A DNA stretch of 64,000 nucleotides from contig NZ_JACHGT010000014.1 in the NCBI RefSeq assembly GCF_014202425.1, positions 124,001-188,000 of the forward strand, in the 5' to 3' direction. Source of the DNA: Phytomonospora endophytica. GTDB taxonomy: Bacteria > Actinomycetota > Actinomycetes > Mycobacteriales > Micromonosporaceae. A model generated the notes under the pieces. The model saw only the letters and a list, made by a program, of their open reading frames with translations. It made no database searches and was not told the DNA's origin. The position numbers and the translations under genes were made by a program. Each line of letters opens with the position of its first letter. The first letter of the stretch is position 1. Positions 17,730 to 26,226 of this stretch are shown piece after piece.

Positions 17730-17742
17730 CCAGGAGACCCTC

Positions 17743-19878
17743 ATGCCTCCAACCCCCATCCGGGCGATCCCCACCGTCGGCGACCTCGCCGCTGACCCGG
17801 TGACCCACCACTACGACGACATGATCGCCCCGAGCGGTCTGACGAACTTCCTCGGCACCGTCCGGGTCGACCACGACCTCACCGCGATCAGCGCCGTGAC
17901 GTTCCCGCCGGTGTCGCAGGGCCTGACCCGCACCGCCGCGTGCTTCGTCGACGGCCGCCTCGTCGAGTCCTACGGCGCCATGATCAGGCACGAGTGGCGG
18001 CCCGACCGGGTCCGCCGCAGCGTCACGCTGCCGGGCCTCGACCTGCGCACCGACACCGTCTGCGCCCCCGGTGAGACCGCCGTGACCGTCGACGTCCAGG
18101 TCACCAACACCGGCGTGAAGCACCGGACGGTGACGGTCACGCTCTCGCTCGCCGCGGGCGTGACGAAGTCCGCCGAGGCCTGGCTCGACGCGATGGCCCC
18201 CGAGGAGCGCAACCGCGCCTCCCTCGGCCCTTCGCGCCTGGCCTTCGGTAACGGGGCCGGCACCGCCTGGAGCGTGCAGGGCGCCGACACCGACGCCGAC
18301 GTGCGCCTGTCCGGCATCGCGCCCGCCTCCGGCGAGCACGAGGTCGGCATCGGCGGCATCGAACGCGGCGGCGAGATGACCGTCCGCCTCGACGTCGCCC
18401 CCGGCGCCACCGCGCGCTTCGGGTACGTCCACGCCGTCGCCGCCACCGAGGCCGAGGCCGCCGAGGTCTTCGACCGCGTCGCCGCCGACGTCCCGGCGAC
18501 CGTCCGTGCCGCCGAGACCCTGTGGAACGAGCAGCTCGCCGCGGCCTTCCGGCCCGGCAACGACGACTTCTCCGGTCACCTGCCGATCCTGGAGACCTCC
18601 TCGGACGCGCTGCGCCGCCTCTACTGGTGGGGAGCACTCGGCACCATCTGGTTCCGGCGCGACTTCGCCGGCAACGTCCTCGGCCGCAGCTACGACACCC
18701 TGATGCCCAACTACTGGGCCACCACGACCTTCATCTGGGACTACAGCCTCAGCTCCATCACCCACGCGCTCCTCGACCCCGAGGTCATGCGCCGTCAGGT
18801 GCGGCACTGGATCGACTCCGACATCCACACCCACTTCGGCACCTCCTCGCTCACCGGGGGACCGGTCGGGCGCTGGTACTCGGTCAACGACTACGCCATG
18901 ACGAGGCTCGTCAACGACTACATCCGATTCACCGGCGACACCGCCCTGCTCGACGAGACCCTCGCGGGCCGCACCGTCGCCGAGCACCTGCGCGACTGGG
19001 CCCTCGCCTGGCGCGGCCTGCGTGGCGCCTCACCGCTGGCCGACTACGGCGAGATCGACAACCTGCTCGAATGCGTCAGCTCCTACACCCACGAGGTCGC
19101 CGGGCTCAACGCCGCCAACGTGTGGAACATGCGCACCGTCGCCCAGATCCTGACCGCCCACGGCGACACCGCCGGAGCGGCCGAACTGACCGTCGCCGCC
19201 GACGAACTCGTCAAGTCCGTCGTCGACCTCTACCAGCCCGGTGACGGCTACTTCGTCGCCCGCCAGCCCGACGGCACGCGCGTCCCGGTCCGCCACATCT
19301 ACGACTTCAGCGTCGTCGGCACCACCATCGCCGACGACCTCGACGAGTCCGTCCGCGCCGAGATGGTCGCGTTCTTCGAACGCGAGCTGCGCACCGAGAC
19401 CTGGGTGCGCTCCCTGTCGCCGTGGGACCCCGACGCCAGCTACAGCGTCCGCCCCGACCACCAGTGGAACGGCGCCTACCCGGCCTGGCCGGCCGACGCC
19501 GTCCGCTCGCTCGTCGCGCTCGGCGCACCGTCGGTGGCCGCCGAGTGGCTGCCCGGTCTGGCCCGCTCGGCCAACCAGGGCCCGCCCGGGCAGGGGCACT
19601 TCACCGAGGAGGCCATGCCCACCATCGCCGGCGGCGCCCGCAAGGCGCCACCACAGCTGCCGTACATCATCGACTGGGCCTGCTCCTCGGCCGGCGCCTA
19701 CGTCGCGCTGGTCATCGAGTCCTTCTTCGGCGTCGACCCCAAGGTCGGCTCCACCGAACTCGACGCGATGCGCAGGCACGTCGCCGACCTCGACCCCGAC
19801 GCGGTCCTGCGCGGGCTGCGGATCGGGGACCGGCTCGTCGACGTGCACGCCGACGGCACCGTGGCCGACGCCTCATGA
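17743..19878 (+). CDS. Predicted (alpha/alpha)6-barrel glycoside hydrolase, family not assigned
   Basis: A 711-residue protein with a GGAG site before the ATG. The N-terminal 260 residues look like a beta-sandwich (supersandwich). The rest is alpha-helical with repeated W/D-rich motifs of six-hairpin glycosidases: WFRRDFAGN, FIWDYSLSSITHALLDPE, ADYGEIDNLLECVSSY, RPDHQWNGAYPAWPAD and GHFTEEA. Conserved acidic residues there (D of WDYS, E of GEIDN, E of FTEEA) are candidate catalytic groups. It has no signal peptide, so it likely cleaves an imported oligosaccharide in the cytoplasm. It overlaps the next gene by ATGA. Confidence 0.75.
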   Translation: MPPTPIRAIPTVGDLAADPVTHHYDDMIAPSGLTNFLGTVRVDHDLTAISAVTFPPVSQGLTRTAACFVDGRLVESYGAMIRHEWRPDRVRRSVTLPGLDLRTDTVCAPGETAVTVDVQVTNTGVKHRTVTVTLSLAAGVTKSAEAWLDAMAPEERNRASLGPSRLAFGNGAGTAWSVQGADTDADVRLSGIAPASGEHEVGIGGIERGGEMTVRLDVAPGATARFGYVHAVAATEAEAAEVFDRVAADVPATVRAAETLWNEQLAAAFRPGNDDFSGHLPILETSSDALRRLYWWGALGTIWFRRDFAGNVLGRSYDTLMPNYWATTTFIWDYSLSSITHALLDPEVMRRQVRHWIDSDIHTHFGTSSLTGGPVGRWYSVNDYAMTRLVNDYIRFTGDTALLDETLAGRTVAEHLRDWALAWRGLRGASPLADYGEIDNLLECVSSYTHEVAGLNAANVWNMRTVAQILTAHGDTAGAAELTVAADELVKSVVDLYQPGDGYFVARQPDGTRVPVRHIYDFSVVGTTIADDLDESVRAEMVAFFERELRTETWVRSLSPWDPDASYSVRPDHQWNGAYPAWPADAVRSLVALGAPSVAAEWLPGLARSANQGPPGQGHFTEEAMPTIAGGARKAPPQLPYIIDWACSSAGAYVALVIESFFGVDPKVGSTELDAMRRHVADLDPDAVLRGLRIGDRLVDVHADGTVADAS

Positions 19879-21047
19879 CGGCACGGCCCGTCGCGATCGA
19901 GGAGTCGATGATCCGCGGCGCCGTGGAGATCGAGAAGACCGAGCGGGGCCTCGTGCCGCACCGGCTGCCACGGTGGGCGCGGCGGCAGATCCCCGACCGC
20001 TTCATGATCCAGACCAGTGCGGAGAGCGCCGGTGTCCGGCTCGCGATCCGCACCTCGGCCGACGTCGTCGAACTGGACGTGCGGGCCAGGCGGATCGCCG
20101 CCGACGCCGACACGCCCTTCCCGCCGAGCGTCTACGAGATCACCGAGGGCGGGACGCTGGTGGCGAGCGCGGGCGCGCCCGCCGGTTCCCGCTACGTGTT
20201 CACCTTCGAGCGGCCCAGCGGTGAGATCGTCCCCGGTCCCGGCGCGACGGTCCGTTTCGAAGGGCTCGGCACCGGTGCCGAACGCGAGCTCGAACTGTGG
20301 ATGCCGTACCACGACCACGTCGAACTCCTCGAACTGCGCGCCGACGCCCCCGTCGCGCCCATGCCCGAGGACGCGGCCCTGCGCTGGGTGCACCACGGCA
20401 GTTCCATCAGCCACGGTTACCGGGCGGTGACCACGACCGGCACCTGGCCGGTCGTGGCGGCGCTGCGGGCCGGGGTACGGCTGACGAACCTCGCGTTCAG
20501 CGGCAACGCCATGCTCGATCCCTTCACCGCCCGCACGATCCGCGACACCCCCGCCGACCTCATCACCCTCAAGACCGGCGTCAACATCATCTCCGGCGAC
20601 GCGATGCGGGTCCGCGCCTTCCGGCCCGCCCTCGACGGCTTCGTCGACACGATCCGCGAAGGGCACCCCGACACCCCGATCGTGCTCGTCTCGCCGATCT
20701 GGTGCGAACCGGTCGAGACCTCGGCGGGACCGACGATCCAGGACCCGAGCCGCACCGAGGAGTGGTCCATCGCCGCCGGCAGCGAGGCCGACGTCGAGGA
20801 CGGGAAGCTCTCGCTGCGCGTCGTCCGCGCCGAGACCGCCGCCATCGTCGAACGCCGCCGCGCCGACGGTGACGAACGCCTGCACTACCTCGACGGCCTG
20901 ACCCTGTACGGCGGGCCCGACGCCGCCGTGATGCCCCTGCCGGACAACCTGCACCCAGGTCCGGACGTCCAGCGACTCATCGGCGAGCGCTTCGCCGACC
21001 GGGTCCTGGCCGGGTTCACCACCCCACTGCAAAGGAGCAGATCATGA
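19875..21047 (+). CDS. SGNH/GDSL-family hydrolase with N-terminal beta domain
   Basis: A 390-residue protein starting in an ATGA overlap. Residues 40-160 form a beta-rich domain, followed by an SGNH hydrolase: block I HHGSSISHG (Ser176 or 177), a Gly/Asn oxyanion region (LKTGVNIISG), and block V DNLHPGPD carrying the Asp-His pair. Such enzymes are esterases or deacetylases. With the glycosidase it may remove acyl groups from the operon's sugar (inference). No signal peptide is seen. Confidence 0.83.
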   Translation: MTARPVAIEESMIRGAVEIEKTERGLVPHRLPRWARRQIPDRFMIQTSAESAGVRLAIRTSADVVELDVRARRIAADADTPFPPSVYEITEGGTLVASAGAPAGSRYVFTFERPSGEIVPGPGATVRFEGLGTGAERELELWMPYHDHVELLELRADAPVAPMPEDAALRWVHHGSSISHGYRAVTTTGTWPVVAALRAGVRLTNLAFSGNAMLDPFTARTIRDTPADLITLKTGVNIISGDAMRVRAFRPALDGFVDTIREGHPDTPIVLVSPIWCEPVETSAGPTIQDPSRTEEWSIAAGSEADVEDGKLSLRVVRAETAAIVERRRADGDERLHYLDGLTLYGGPDAAVMPLPDNLHPGPDVQRLIGERFADRVLAGFTTPLQRSRS

Positions 21048-22144
21048 CCCGACGATCGATACCGCTCGCCCTTGCCCTGCTGACCGGACTGTCCGTGGCC
21101 GCCGTGCCGGCCGCCGCGCAGGCCAAGCCCGTGTGCGACCCGGCCGTGACGGCGTCGGTCAACGAGAAGCTGACCGAACGTTTCGGCACCTACGGTGACA
21201 CCGCCGGGCGCTGGACGGGCGCCGACTCCGCCTACAGTGTCCGCCTGCCCGACGGGTCGGACGCGTGGCTGTACTCCGACACCTTCATGGGTGAGGTCGA
21301 CGCCGACCACGGCCGCCCGCTGGAGTCGCCGTTCCTGCACAACTCGATCATCGTCGACGACCACGGTGACCTGACGACCCACACGGGAGGCTCGGCCGCC
21401 GCGCCGGAGTCGCTGGTGAAGGTCGCCGGCGCCGACGAGGGCCAGCGCTGGTACTGGTTCGGTGACGGCACGGTCGAAGGCGACGAGCTGCACGTGATGC
21501 TGCTGGAGTTCATCAAGACCGGTACCGGGAACTTCGACTTCAAGTTCACCGGTAACGCCGTGGCGACCTTCGACACCGACGACATGAGCCTGACCTCGGT
21601 GACGGAGCTGCCGGAGTCGGCGGTGAACTGGGGCTCGGCGATCTATGAGGACCGCAAGGACGGCTACACCTATGTGTTCGGAGTCGAGGACAACCAGGCC
21701 CAGAAGTTCGCCCACCTGGCCCGCGTGCCCAGTGGCGAGCTGACGACGTCGCCGTGGGAGTACTTCGCGGCGGGGGAGTGGACCGACGACCCGAGCGGCT
21801 CCTCGCGGATCCTCGAAGGCGTCTCCAACGAGTTCAGCGTGACGCGTTTCCAGGGCAGGTTCACGATCGTGACCGGGGACGCCACCGAGGCGCTCAGCGC
21901 GAAGATCGTGATGTACCGGAGTGACGACATCGAAGGCCCGTACACCGGTAAGACGACGCTGTACACGACCCCTGAGACCAGTGGGAACGTCTTCACCTAC
22001 AACGCCAAGGCGCACCCGCAGCTCAGTGGCAAGGACCGGCTGCTGATCACGTACAACGTGAACAGCTTCCGCAGCGCCGACCTGTACGACAACGTCGACA
22101 ACTACCGTCCGCGCTATGTGGACGTGCGGGTGCGGGGTCTCTGA
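21044..22144 (+). CDS. Secreted beta-propeller protein, DUF4185/DUF5005-like
   Basis: A 366-residue protein with a Sec signal peptide (residues 1-27, ending AQA-K), starting in an ATGA overlap. The rest is five-bladed-propeller-like with repeated W/G motifs: WTGADSAYSVRLPDG, WYWFGDGTVEGDELHV, VNWGSAIYED, AHPQLSGKDRLLITYNVNS. DUF4185-type proteins are reported to include endo-D-arabinofuranases, so it may attack an extracellular furanose polymer whose products enter via the operon's transporter. The family match is by eye; the function is inference. It is the last operon gene. Confidence 0.7.
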   Translation: MTRRSIPLALALLTGLSVAAVPAAAQAKPVCDPAVTASVNEKLTERFGTYGDTAGRWTGADSAYSVRLPDGSDAWLYSDTFMGEVDADHGRPLESPFLHNSIIVDDHGDLTTHTGGSAAAPESLVKVAGADEGQRWYWFGDGTVEGDELHVMLLEFIKTGTGNFDFKFTGNAVATFDTDDMSLTSVTELPESAVNWGSAIYEDRKDGYTYVFGVEDNQAQKFAHLARVPSGELTTSPWEYFAAGEWTDDPSGSSRILEGVSNEFSVTRFQGRFTIVTGDATEALSAKIVMYRSDDIEGPYTGKTTLYTTPETSGNVFTYNAKAHPQLSGKDRLLITYNVNSFRSADLYDNVDNYRPRYVDVRVRGL

Positions 22145-22162
22145 CCGACCGCGTCCGCGTGA

Positions 22163-22190
22163 CACGCCCCCGGCGAATGCCGGGGGCGTG
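22163..22190. terminator. Terminator of the carbohydrate operon
   Basis: CACGCCCCCGGC (22163-22174) and GCCGGGGGCGTG (22179-22190) form a 12-bp stem with loop GAAT, 18 bp after the last stop codon and 23 bp before the convergent gene's stop. It probably acts in both directions. Confidence 0.8.
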
Positions 22191-22213
22191 GTTCGTTTCG
22201 GGTCGCGCCGGTC

Positions 22214-22813
22214 CTAGCGCGCTCGGCGCCGGCAGCGGACGGCGGCGCGGATCAGGAGCGCTCCCGCCCAGAGGCACGCGGCCGCGAGGACGCCGTCCCA
22301 CAGCGCCCAGCCGAGGCCTTCGTCACTGAACACGTAGGCGCTCGTGCTGGTGTACTCCGGGCCGTGGGCGCGGAGGTAGTACCGGTACGCCTCGGCCGGG
22401 ACGACCGCTCCGGCGGCGAGGACGAGCCCGGCCGCGCCGAGGGCGAGGGCGGCGGGAAGGCCGCGGAACACCGGTGCCGGCATCGGCGCGTCGTTGCGGG
22501 CAAAGCGGATCCGGTCGACCGCCCCCATCACGGCCCAGGAGGCCAGGCCGAGGCAGGCGGTGATGAGCACGCCCTGGCGGACGTGCCATTCGGGGAAGTA
22601 GAAGCCGATGGCGAACATGTCCGGCTCGCCGCTGCCGGTGATGGCGCCGGTTCCTCGCATGTGCACCAGGAACGCCGCGGTCGGCAAGGTCGCTCCGACG
22701 GCGGCGAAGACCAGCGCGGTGAGAAGCCGCCAGGCCGCCGAGGCGTACCGGCCGGCTCGTGGTGGCGCCGACGGCGACGCGGGCGGCGGTGGCGCCGTGA
22801 TGATGGTGTCCAT
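22214..22813 (-). CDS. Hypothetical four-span membrane protein
   Basis: A 199-residue protein of unknown function. Four hydrophobic stretches are visible: LLTALVFAAVGATLPTAAFL, VLITACLGLASWAVMG, LPAALALGAAGLVLAAGAVV and WDGVLAAACLWAGALLI. The N-terminus is Pro/Ala-rich and presumably cytoplasmic. The loop after span 1 contains GEPDMFAIGFYFPEWH, and the loop before span 4 contains YYLRAHGPEYTSTSAYVFSDEG. No motif I recognise. It is convergent with the carbohydrate operon and divergent from the aldo/keto reductase. Confidence 0.7.
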   Translation of the reverse strand: MDTIITAPPPPASPSAPPRAGRYASAAWRLLTALVFAAVGATLPTAAFLVHMRGTGAITGSGEPDMFAIGFYFPEWHVRQGVLITACLGLASWAVMGAVDRIRFARNDAPMPAPVFRGLPAALALGAAGLVLAAGAVVPAEAYRYYLRAHGPEYTSTSAYVFSDEGLGWALWDGVLAAACLWAGALLIRAAVRCRRRAR

Positions 22814-22991
22814 ACCGGCTCAACGAGCCAGGTGGCGCGCCCGGCGCTCGGAAACCCGCGAAGCTCCCCCGAACCGGTGGGCGCCGAGCCCTCCGGCGCC
22901 GCGCACGAACGGTTCTTCGACCCTTCAAGGCAAGAACCCTTCCCGGCCTTCAATCTCCAGCCAATCTCCCCGTCCAGCCTTCGATCACCCC

Positions 22992-23020
22992 TTCAAATCC
23001 CCGACCCGGGCGCAGAAGAT
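22992..23020 (+). promoter_or_regulatory. Leaderless promoter of the aldo/keto reductase
   Basis: TTCAAA (22992-22997), a 17-bp spacer and GAAGAT (23015-23020) are followed by exactly seven bases and the ATG at 23028. No Shine-Dalgarno is present, so the transcript probably starts at the start codon. The same architecture occurs before the DMT exporter at 24591. Confidence 0.5.
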
Positions 23021-23027
23021 AACCCCC

Positions 23028-24008
23028 ATGGAATACACCCGACTGGGCCGCAGCGGCCTTAGCGTCTCCCGGATCTGCCTCGGCATGATGAGCTTCGGCA
23101 CCCCCGTCTCCCGCGACTGGATCCTCGGTGAGGACGCCGCCCGGCCCATGGTCCGCCGTGCCGTCGAAGGCGGCGTCACCTTCTTCGACACCGCCGACAT
23201 GTACTCCGACGGCATGAGCGAACGCGTCACCGGCAGGCTCCTCGGCGAGTTCTTCCCCCGGCGCGACGACTACGTCCTCGCCACGAAGGTCTTCTATCCG
23301 ACCGGCGACGGCCCCAACGACAAGGGCCTGTCCCGCAAGCACGTCCTCGCGGCGATCGACGCCTCGCTCGACCGGCTCGGCGTCGACCACGTCGACCTCT
23401 ACCAGATCCACCGCTGGGATCCCGGCACGCCGATCGAGGAGACGATGACGGTCCTCGACGAGGTCGTGCGCTCCGGCCGGGCCCGCTACATCGGCGCGTC
23501 GAGCATGTACGCCTGGCAGTTCGCCAAGGCGCAGCACGCCGCCGAGCGGCTCGGGCTCACCGCCTTCACCTCGATGCAGAACCACTACAACCTCGCCTAC
23601 CGCGAAGAGGAACGGGAGATGATCCCGCTGTGCCTCGACCAGGGCGTCGGCCTCGTCCCGTGGAGCCCGCTCGCGCGCGGCCTGCTCGCCGGCACCCGCG
23701 ATCGCGGCGGCGTGCGGCTCACCACCCGCGCGAGCGGTGACCCCTTCGCCGACGCGATGTACGACGACGGCGACTTCGATGTCGTCGACGCCGTACGGGC
23801 CGTCGCCAAGGACCGCGAGCTGCCGATGGCCCAGATCGCCCTGGCATGGCTGCTGTCGAAGCCCGGCGTGACCGCACCCATCGTCGGTGCGACACGGCTT
23901 GGGCACATCGAGGACGCGCTCGCCGCCGTCGACGTCAGGCTCACCGAGCAGGAGACGGCGATGCTGGAGGCGCCGTACCGGCCGCACGCGATCGCGGGCC
24001 ACTCCTGA
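23028..24008 (+). CDS. Aldo/keto reductase
   Basis: A 326-residue protein beginning MEYTRLGRSGLSVSRICLG. The catalytic tetrad is in FFDTADMYSDG (Asp, Tyr), LATKVFYP (Lys) and YQIHRWDP (His). The NADPH-binding end is TAPIVGATRLGHIEDAL. It belongs to the YajO/Tas-like monomeric branch. A longer in-frame start upstream is unlikely because the promoter lies there. It is followed after 12 bp by the convergent Lrp-type gene. Substrate is unknown. Confidence 0.93.
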   Translation: MEYTRLGRSGLSVSRICLGMMSFGTPVSRDWILGEDAARPMVRRAVEGGVTFFDTADMYSDGMSERVTGRLLGEFFPRRDDYVLATKVFYPTGDGPNDKGLSRKHVLAAIDASLDRLGVDHVDLYQIHRWDPGTPIEETMTVLDEVVRSGRARYIGASSMYAWQFAKAQHAAERLGLTAFTSMQNHYNLAYREEEREMIPLCLDQGVGLVPWSPLARGLLAGTRDRGGVRLTTRASGDPFADAMYDDGDFDVVDAVRAVAKDRELPMAQIALAWLLSKPGVTAPIVGATRLGHIEDALAAVDVRLTEQETAMLEAPYRPHAIAGHS

Positions 24009-24020
24009 ACCGGGTGCCGG

Positions 24021-24527
24021 TCACGCCGGATCGGGCGGCCCGACCGGCAGCGCCCGCGCCGGAACCGGTTCGGACACCACGATCGACGTGGTGGTCTGCC
24101 CGTACAGCAGGAAACGGTCGAGCACCTCCTCCAGCAGCTCGATCGAACCGGCGTGCACCTTGGCCAGAACGCAGTCCTCGCCGGTGATCCGGTAGCACTC
24201 CGACACGCGCGGGTTCTCCCGCGCCTCCTGCGTGAGCTTCGGCAACTGACCGGGCCCGGGCTTGATGCGCACGAAGGCCGTCACCGGCATACCGAGCGCG
24301 GCGGGGTCGACGAGCATGCGGAAGCCCTCGATGACCCCGGCGCGCTCCAGGCGCTGGACGCGTTCGGTGACGGCCGGCGCCGACATCGACACGCGCCGGG
24401 CCAGTTCGGACATCGTGACGCGCGGATCCCGGTGCAGCTCGGTCAGCAGCCGCTGGTTCACGTCGTCGAGAAGCTCGTGGCGGCCGTTGAAGGCGGATCG
24501 CTTGTTCCGCCGTGAATTGCCAGGCAT
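24021..24527 (-). CDS. Lrp/AsnC-family transcriptional regulator
   Basis: A 168-residue protein. Residues 22-75 carry the winged HTH (LLTELHRDPRVTMSELARRVSMSAPAVTERV), and residues 85-155 the RAM ligand domain with VTAFVRIKPGPG and ENPRVSECYRITGEDCVLAKVH. Members sense amino acids. It is divergent from the DMT exporter, which may export an amino acid under its control, a common arrangement. A dyad in the 63-bp gap is a candidate site. Confidence 0.92.
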   Translation of the reverse strand: MPGNSRRNKRSAFNGRHELLDDVNQRLLTELHRDPRVTMSELARRVSMSAPAVTERVQRLERAGVIEGFRMLVDPAALGMPVTAFVRIKPGPGQLPKLTQEARENPRVSECYRITGEDCVLAKVHAGSIELLEEVLDRFLLYGQTTTSIVVSEPVPARALPVGPPDPA

Positions 24528-24549
24528 ATGAGGCCGTCCTCCTTCAACT

Positions 24550-24583
24550 GGCCATTCACATCATGGCCTTGGCCTTGGAAGAT
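24550..24583 (+). promoter_or_regulatory. Leaderless promoter with overlapping GGCCAT-N7-ATGGCC dyad
   Basis: TTCACA (24555-24560), a 17-bp spacer and GAAGAT (24578-24583) lie seven bases before the ATG at 24591. The dyad GGCCAT (24550-24555) and ATGGCC (24563-24568) overlaps the -35 box. It sits between the Lrp gene and the exporter, so it is a plausible Lrp site controlling exporter transcription. Confidence 0.55.
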
Positions 24584-24590
24584 ACCGGAC

Positions 24591-25490
24591 ATGACGCGAA
24601 CCCCGCCGGTCCTGGTGAACCGGGTCCCCGTGGCCGCCTTCGTCGTGACCAGCGCGGTCTTCCACTACCTCGGTCCCGCCCTGGCCGTGCTGCTGTTCAC
24701 CGCCCTCCCCGAAACCGGCGTCGCCTGGCTCCGGATCGCCGGCGCCGCACTGGTCTTCGGGATCTGGCGCCGCCCCTGGCGCATCCGCCCGACGGCCAGG
24801 GGACTGTGGATCCTCCTGGGCCTCGGCGCCGTGCTGGCCGCGATGAACGTGACCTTCTACCTCGCCATCGCCCGCCTGCCGCTGTCCACGGTCGGCGCCG
24901 TCGAGTTCCTCGGCGTCCTCGGACTCGCCGCCGCCGGGCTCCGCACGCGACGCAACGCCGCCGCCTTCGCCTGCGCGGCCGCCGGAGTCGCCGTCCTCGC
25001 CGACATTCGCGTGGCCGGCGAACCGCTCGGCTTCGTCCTCGCCCTGGCCAACTGCGTGCTCTTCGTGCTTTACGTGACCCTCGGCCACCGCGCGGCCAAC
25101 CAGCCCGGCGCCGACGGCATCGACACCCTCGCCGCGTCGATGCTCGTCGCCGCGCTGGTCGCCACCCCCTTCGGGATCGCCGCCGCCACCCCGGCCTTCA
25201 CCCGCCCGGACCTGCTGCTCACCGGCTTCGCCGTCGCCGTCTGCTCCTCGGTGATCCCGTACGTCACCGACCAGCTGGTCATGGCCCGCGTCCGCCGCGC
25301 GACCTTCGCGCTGCTGCTGTGCCTGCTCCCCGCCAGCGCCACCGTCATCGGCGCCGTGGTGCTCGCCCAGGCGCCCACCCCACAAGACCTCGCCGGCGTG
25401 GCACTCGTCATCGCCGGTATCGCCCTGCACCGCCAACACGAGGACGAACCTAGACGTCACGCGCCTTCAGAAGCACACCCCCGACCGTGA
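24591..25490 (+). CDS. EamA/DMT-family transporter (RhtA-like)
   Basis: A 299-residue protein with about ten membrane helices (two EamA repeats), including FHYLGPALAVLLF, GLGAVLAAMNVTFYLAIARLPLSTVGAVEFLG and the repeat-2 counterpart ASATVIGAVVLAQ. The first repeat resembles threonine/homoserine exporter RhtA. The ATG at 24591 is chosen because the promoter lies immediately upstream. The divergent Lrp-family gene supports amino acid or metabolite export. The C-terminal 13 codons overlap the convergent ABC permease gene. Confidence 0.88.
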   Translation: MTRTPPVLVNRVPVAAFVVTSAVFHYLGPALAVLLFTALPETGVAWLRIAGAALVFGIWRRPWRIRPTARGLWILLGLGAVLAAMNVTFYLAIARLPLSTVGAVEFLGVLGLAAAGLRTRRNAAAFACAAAGVAVLADIRVAGEPLGFVLALANCVLFVLYVTLGHRAANQPGADGIDTLAASMLVAALVATPFGIAAATPAFTRPDLLLTGFAVAVCSSVIPYVTDQLVMARVRRATFALLLCLLPASATVIGAVVLAQAPTPQDLAGVALVIAGIALHRQHEDEPRRHAPSEAHPRP

Positions 25491-26226
25491 GCGCGACCGC
25501 GGCCCACCCGGCCGTGACGGCCAGACCGGCCCAGGGCGCCAGCGGCAGACCGGCGAGATCGGTGGTCGCCCGCACACCGAGCCCCGCGCTCGTCGGCGCG
25601 AAGGTCGCGAGCACCCGGCGCAGGCCCGGATCCCCGACCACCCCGCCGATGACGGGAAGCAGATAGAGCAGCCCGAGCACGAGCCCGATGCCCGTCGCGG
25701 AGTCCCGCACGACGGCGGCGACGCCCAGGCCGATCAGCGCGATGAGAACCAGGTACAGCACCGATCCGGCGGCCGCCCGCAACGTCGGCCCGTCCGCCAG
25801 AGACGGCGGCGCGTGACCATGGGCGGCCGTGAAACCCCTGCCGGGAAGAACGAACCGCCCCGCCAGCAGCGACCCGAGAACCGCCACGGTCCCGGCGGCC
25901 ACGACCACGCCCGACACGACGACCGACTTCGCCGCGAACACCACACCCCGGCGCGGCACCGCCGCGACCGTCGCCCGGATCATGCCCGAGCCGTACTCAC
26001 CCCCGATGACCAGCACCGCCAAGACCGCGGCGAGCGCCTGCCCGAACTCCACGCCGAAGAGACTGAGCAGGGTCACGTCCCCACCACAGCCCGGGGAGGA
26101 ACACGTCGACACCGACGTCGCCGCCGCGCTCGCCGCCACCGTCACCGCGGCCATGCCGACCAGCAGCCACAGGCAGCCGCGGACGGTCCGCAGTTTCGTC
26201 CATTCCGCGTGCAGGGCGGCCTTCAC
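25450..26226 (-). CDS. ABC-2 type permease subunit (shorter)
   Basis: A 258-residue protein starting with GTG at 26226 in a GTGA overlap with the preceding permease stop. The opening VKAALHAEWTKLRTVRGCLWLLVG is the standard start of actinobacterial ABC-2 permeases. Six hydrophobic spans follow, including FGQALAAVLAVLVIGGEYGSGMIRATVAAVPRR, the characteristic membrane re-entry motif, and LVLGLLYLLPVIGG. It is the third gene of an exporter operon reading ATPase, long permease, short permease. Confidence 0.92.
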   Translation of the reverse strand: MKAALHAEWTKLRTVRGCLWLLVGMAAVTVAASAAATSVSTCSSPGCGGDVTLLSLFGVEFGQALAAVLAVLVIGGEYGSGMIRATVAAVPRRGVVFAAKSVVVSGVVVAAGTVAVLGSLLAGRFVLPGRGFTAAHGHAPPSLADGPTLRAAAGSVLYLVLIALIGLGVAAVVRDSATGIGLVLGLLYLLPVIGGVVGDPGLRRVLATFAPTSAGLGVRATTDLAGLPLAPWAGLAVTAGWAAVALTVGGVLLKARDV

